Position numbers and translations under genes: made by a program
The notes under the pieces: generated by a model
Told to the model about the DNA's origin: nothing
Database searches by the model: none
The model's input: the letters and a program-made list of their open reading frames with translations, nothing else
Shown: positions 61,582 to 64,000 of the stretch, one piece after another
How positions within the stretch are numbered: position 1 is the first letter of the stretch
How the letters are laid out: the number at the start of each line of letters is the position of its first letter
NCBI RefSeq assembly: GCF_015624485.1
Contig: NZ_CP061378.1
Location: 6,783,501-6,847,500, forward strand
Reading direction: 5' to 3'
From: Bradyrhizobium genosp. L
Lineage (GTDB): Bacteria > Pseudomonadota > Alphaproteobacteria > Rhizobiales > Xanthobacteraceae
Length of the DNA stretch: 64,000 nucleotides

Positions 61582-63444
61582 CTATCCGGCACAGCCGATC
61601 GGCTCGCCCGACGCATCGTCCTCCAGGATCGCCACGGCCGCGGCGCGGCGGGTCAGGACCGCGCGCTGGTTGACGTAGCCCTTGTCGGTGATCTCCCCGC
61701 CATCGACCGAGGCCGGCTCGGCCAGCAGCAGCGCGCGGCTGGCGTGGCCGGAGGAATGGCCGCCTTGTGCCTTCAGCTTTGCCAGCCCTTGGGCGATCGC
61801 GGAACGGACGGCGGCGTGACCGATCACGTCGTGCGCGCCGGCGCTCTCGGAAAGCCCGGCCAGGGCGCGGCAGGCGGCGAGGTTTGGAAATACCAGAAAG
61901 CGCACCTCGTCGCGGCCATGGCCGGAGACGACGATGTCCTGCACCAGCGGCGCCAGCGCCGCCATGCCGGCGACGCGCAGCGTGCCGACGCTGACCCAGG
62001 TCCCGGAATTGAGCTTGAAATCCTCGGCGACGCGGCCGTCGAAGAACAGGCCGAGCTCGGGCCGGTCAGGATCGGCAAAGGTCACGGCGTCGCCGATCTT
62101 GTAAAAGCCTTCGTCGTCGAAGGCCTGCGCGGTGAGCTCGCCCGCCTTCCAGTAGCCCGGCGTGACATTCGGCCCGCGCACGCGCACCTCGAGCTTGTCG
62201 CCGGACGGCACCAGCTTCAGCTCAGTACCGGGAATCGGCACGCCGATATTGCCGGAACGTTTGGCGAGGAAGTGGCAGTCGGTCGCAAGCGGCGAGGTCT
62301 CGGTCGAGCCCCAGGCCGAGACCATCGGCAGCCGGCGGCCGACGGTCGCGAGCGACAATTCCTCCAGCGCGTCCCAGAGATTCTGCGGCAGCGCCGCGCC
62401 TGCATAGAAGGCGAATTTGGTGCCGGCGAAGAATCTGCTGCGCAACGCCTCGTCGGTGCGCAGCGCCGCGATCAGCATGTCGAACCCGCGCGGCACGTTG
62501 AAATAGACCGTCGGCACCACGCTGCGCAGGTTGGCGAGCGAGGTCGCAAACAGGCCGGGCGCCGGCTTGCCGCCGTCGATGTAGAGCGTGCCGCCGTTGC
62601 GCAGCACCAGGTTGAAATTGTGGTTGGCGCCGAAGGTATGGCTCCAGGGCAGCCAGTCCAGGATGATGAGTGCGTCACCGGACTGCTCGAGGAAGCTCCA
62701 GGTCTGCGCCTTGGCCTGCTGGCTCGAGGTCAGCATGCGCTGGGTGTTGATCACGGCCTTCGGCGTGCCAGTCGAGCCCGAGGTGAACAGGAATTTCGCG
62801 ATCGTATCCGCCGTCACCGCGGCGAAGGCTGCTGCGACGGCGGGCGTCTCCGGCGTTGCTGCAACGGTCCGGAACGGCAGCGCGTCGGCATCGTCAGGAT
62901 TGCCGCTGACGATGGTTGCCTGATGCAGCGCTTTGATCGCCGCGAGCGCCGCCGCGAACGGCTTTGTGCCGGCGACGTAGATCGCGCCGGGCTCAAGCAG
63001 GCTGATCATGCCCTTCAGCTTGTCGAAGTCTCGGGACATCAGCGAATAGGCCGGCGAGATCGCGGCCGAGGGCACCCCGACATGCTGGGCGGCGAGCGCA
63101 AACAGCGCGTGATCGATGCTGTTGTCGGAGAGGATCACGAGCGGCCGCTCGGCGTTGAGCCCCCGCGCCAGGATCCAGGACGCGGCCTGGCGGACGATGC
63201 CAAGCGCCTCACGATAGGTGACGGTGGTCCAGGGCGCCTCGGCACCGGCGCGCTCGCCGAGGAAGACGCGATCCGGCATCCGCCCGGCCCAATGCTCCAG
63301 CCAGTCGCCGACGCAGCGCGCGCTGGCGCGCAACGGCGTTGCGGACCGCAGCAGAATGCTGCCGTCCGAGCGGCGGTCGGCAACGATCGCGGGCGCAGCA
63401 AACAGCGCGAGCGGATCGTCGCCGCTGATCGCGGGCATCGTCAT
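61582..63444 (-). CDS. Feruloyl-CoA-synthase-like aryl-CoA ligase
   Basis: The 620-residue adenylate-forming ligase has FTSGSTGTPKAVINTQRML (P-loop), AWGSTETSP, RVRGPNVTPGYWKAGELTAQAF and YKIGDAVTFAD. It also has the family's N-terminal WLEHWAGRMPDRVFLGERAG and SPAYSLMSRDFDKL, seen in feruloyl/coumaroyl-CoA synthases. The start at 63444 has a strong AGGAGGAG upstream; the ATG at 63462 would add six residues. It likely activates a hydroxycinnamate or related aryl acid to its CoA ester. A candidate MarR site lies 81 nt upstream. Confidence 0.88.
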   Translation of the reverse strand: MTMPAISGDDPLALFAAPAIVADRRSDGSILLRSATPLRASARCVGDWLEHWAGRMPDRVFLGERAGAEAPWTTVTYREALGIVRQAASWILARGLNAERPLVILSDNSIDHALFALAAQHVGVPSAAISPAYSLMSRDFDKLKGMISLLEPGAIYVAGTKPFAAALAAIKALHQATIVSGNPDDADALPFRTVAATPETPAVAAAFAAVTADTIAKFLFTSGSTGTPKAVINTQRMLTSSQQAKAQTWSFLEQSGDALIILDWLPWSHTFGANHNFNLVLRNGGTLYIDGGKPAPGLFATSLANLRSVVPTVYFNVPRGFDMLIAALRTDEALRSRFFAGTKFAFYAGAALPQNLWDALEELSLATVGRRLPMVSAWGSTETSPLATDCHFLAKRSGNIGVPIPGTELKLVPSGDKLEVRVRGPNVTPGYWKAGELTAQAFDDEGFYKIGDAVTFADPDRPELGLFFDGRVAEDFKLNSGTWVSVGTLRVAGMAALAPLVQDIVVSGHGRDEVRFLVFPNLAACRALAGLSESAGAHDVIGHAAVRSAIAQGLAKLKAQGGHSSGHASRALLLAEPASVDGGEITDKGYVNQRAVLTRRAAAVAILEDDASGEPIGCAG

Positions 63445-63810
63445 GGTCTCCTCCTCGCCCATGTCTTGCAGGATCGCGTTGCAATCCCGGCCAGGCTCTT
63501 TGGTCTGACGTCGACGTATCCCAATTTGTTGTCATCAACAACAATCTTCCAATCGGCGTCTGACGCCGCGGCTCCGACGCCACCGTACTGGCAACACCTG
63601 ACTGGTCCTGCTCAAAAACAGGGCAGCCAGATCCGCAAGCCCTCGAAACGCGTTCTTCGCAATCACACCAAGGCCCTGAAAAAATGGAATAATCGTGCTG
63701 ACGGCGGACCTCGGGCAATTGTACACAATGGCACATTGCTTGCTTCGATCCACCTGCCATTCCTTCGCGCAAGGCCGTCGCCTTGCTGCTCAACAGACAG
63801 GGCCGATCAC
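63445..63810. other. Divergent promoter region of CoA ligase and amidase
   Basis: This 366-nt gap contains the TTTGTT-N5-CAACAA site (63525-63541) and the palindrome ATTGT-AC-ACAAT (63718-63729), the latter closer to the amidase start. I see no credible coding sequence. Confidence 0.55.
63525..63541. promoter_or_regulatory. Candidate MarR operator TTTGTT-N5-CAACAA upstream of the CoA ligase
   Basis: Same arms and spacing as 60562-60578. The palindrome is stronger when read as TTGTTGT-N5-ACAACAA (63526-63544). Confidence 0.55.
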
Positions 63811-64000
63811 GTGACCGAGACTGTCGCAGCCATCCTCGCCGCGCACCGCGCCGGCGCGATGACCCCGGTGCAAACCGTGGCGCGCAGCTATCAGCGCATC
63901 CGCGACCACAACGATCCCGCCATCTTCATCAGCCTGCGCGACGAGGCGGACGCGATCGCGGAAGCCAAACGGCTCACGGATCCGACGCTGCCGCTCTACG
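63811..64000 (+). CDS. Amidase (allophanate-hydrolase-like), N-terminal part
   Basis: From the GTG at 63811 an open frame runs off the right edge: VTETVAAILAAHRAGAMTP, then VARSYQRIRDHNDPAIFISLRDEADAIAEA. This N-terminal pattern (short helix, then xRIxxHNDPAIFI) is typical of amidase-signature enzymes close to AtzF-type allophanate hydrolases. The Ser-Ser-Lys catalytic motifs lie beyond the window, so the specific activity is uncertain. The start codon choice is tentative; upstream sequence offers only a weak ribosome site. Confidence 0.7.
   Translation, partial: MTETVAAILAAHRAGAMTPVQTVARSYQRIRDHNDPAIFISLRDEADAIAEAKRLTDPTLPLY

Noticed and set aside
63535..63753. Small minus-strand frame in the ligase/amidase gap
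   Set aside because: No ribosome site or homology signature; it overlaps candidate operators and promoters.

Overview
The window is a GC-rich chromosomal segment of an alphaproteobacterium, most likely a Bradyrhizobium or close relative in the Nitrobacteraceae. Support for this comes from the cell-cycle regulator gcrA with GANTC (CcrM) sites in its promoter, a cytochrome P450 that reads like the CYP199A proteins of Rhodopseudomonas and Bradyrhizobium, a benzoyl-CoA epoxidase (box) cluster with a BoxR-type regulator, and many REP-like inverted repeats between genes. No rRNA, tRNA, CRISPR array, insertion sequence or phage gene was seen.

Layout. 0-5.2 kb: edge of a luciferase-like oxidoreductase, then metF-metH (methionine and one-carbon metabolism). 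5.3-9.5 kb: two glutathione transferases, a GNAT acetyltransferase and glycerol kinase. 9.7-12.9 kb: an opgC-type membrane acyltransferase in one operon with two periplasmic SGNH-fold proteins, one apparently lacking catalytic residues. 13-18 kb: apaG, hslO, argD-argF, gcrA. 18.2-25.3 kb: a complete phosphate island on the minus strand, phoR-pstS-pstC-pstA-pstB-phoU-phoB, with a textbook Pho box before pstS. 25.3-31 kb: envelope and membrane genes.

31-52.8 kb is a catabolic block. It starts with an SDR and the box genes (boxB, boxC, an alpha/beta hydrolase, benzoate-CoA ligase, divergent boxR). Then come an IclR regulator, a Rieske oxygenase and a glutamine-synthetase-like ligase, a five-gene branched-chain/aromatic ABC transporter, and a gentisate-dioxygenase operon with a divergent GntR regulator. 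Benzoate would be activated to benzoyl-CoA, epoxidised (BoxB) and ring-opened (BoxC). BoxA (reductase) and BoxD (aldehyde dehydrogenase) are not in this window. The Rieske plus glutamine-synthetase-like pair suggests an amino-aromatic pathway primed by gamma-glutamylation; this is a hypothesis.

52.9-57.8 kb holds a DUF805 protein, an ECF sigma factor with a small ABM-like partner, an MFS exporter and a type II NADH dehydrogenase. 58-64 kb is a second aromatic-acid locus: a frameshifted ABC solute-binding protein, CYP199A P450, divergent MarR regulator, feruloyl-CoA-synthase-like ligase, and the start of an amidase.

Six families of interspersed inverted repeats (called A-F here) fill most intergenic spaces. 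Family C repeatedly supplies the stop codon of the neighbouring gene, and family B supplies the C-terminus of the ECF sigma factor. Family B shows compensatory stem changes, which points to a maintained hairpin.
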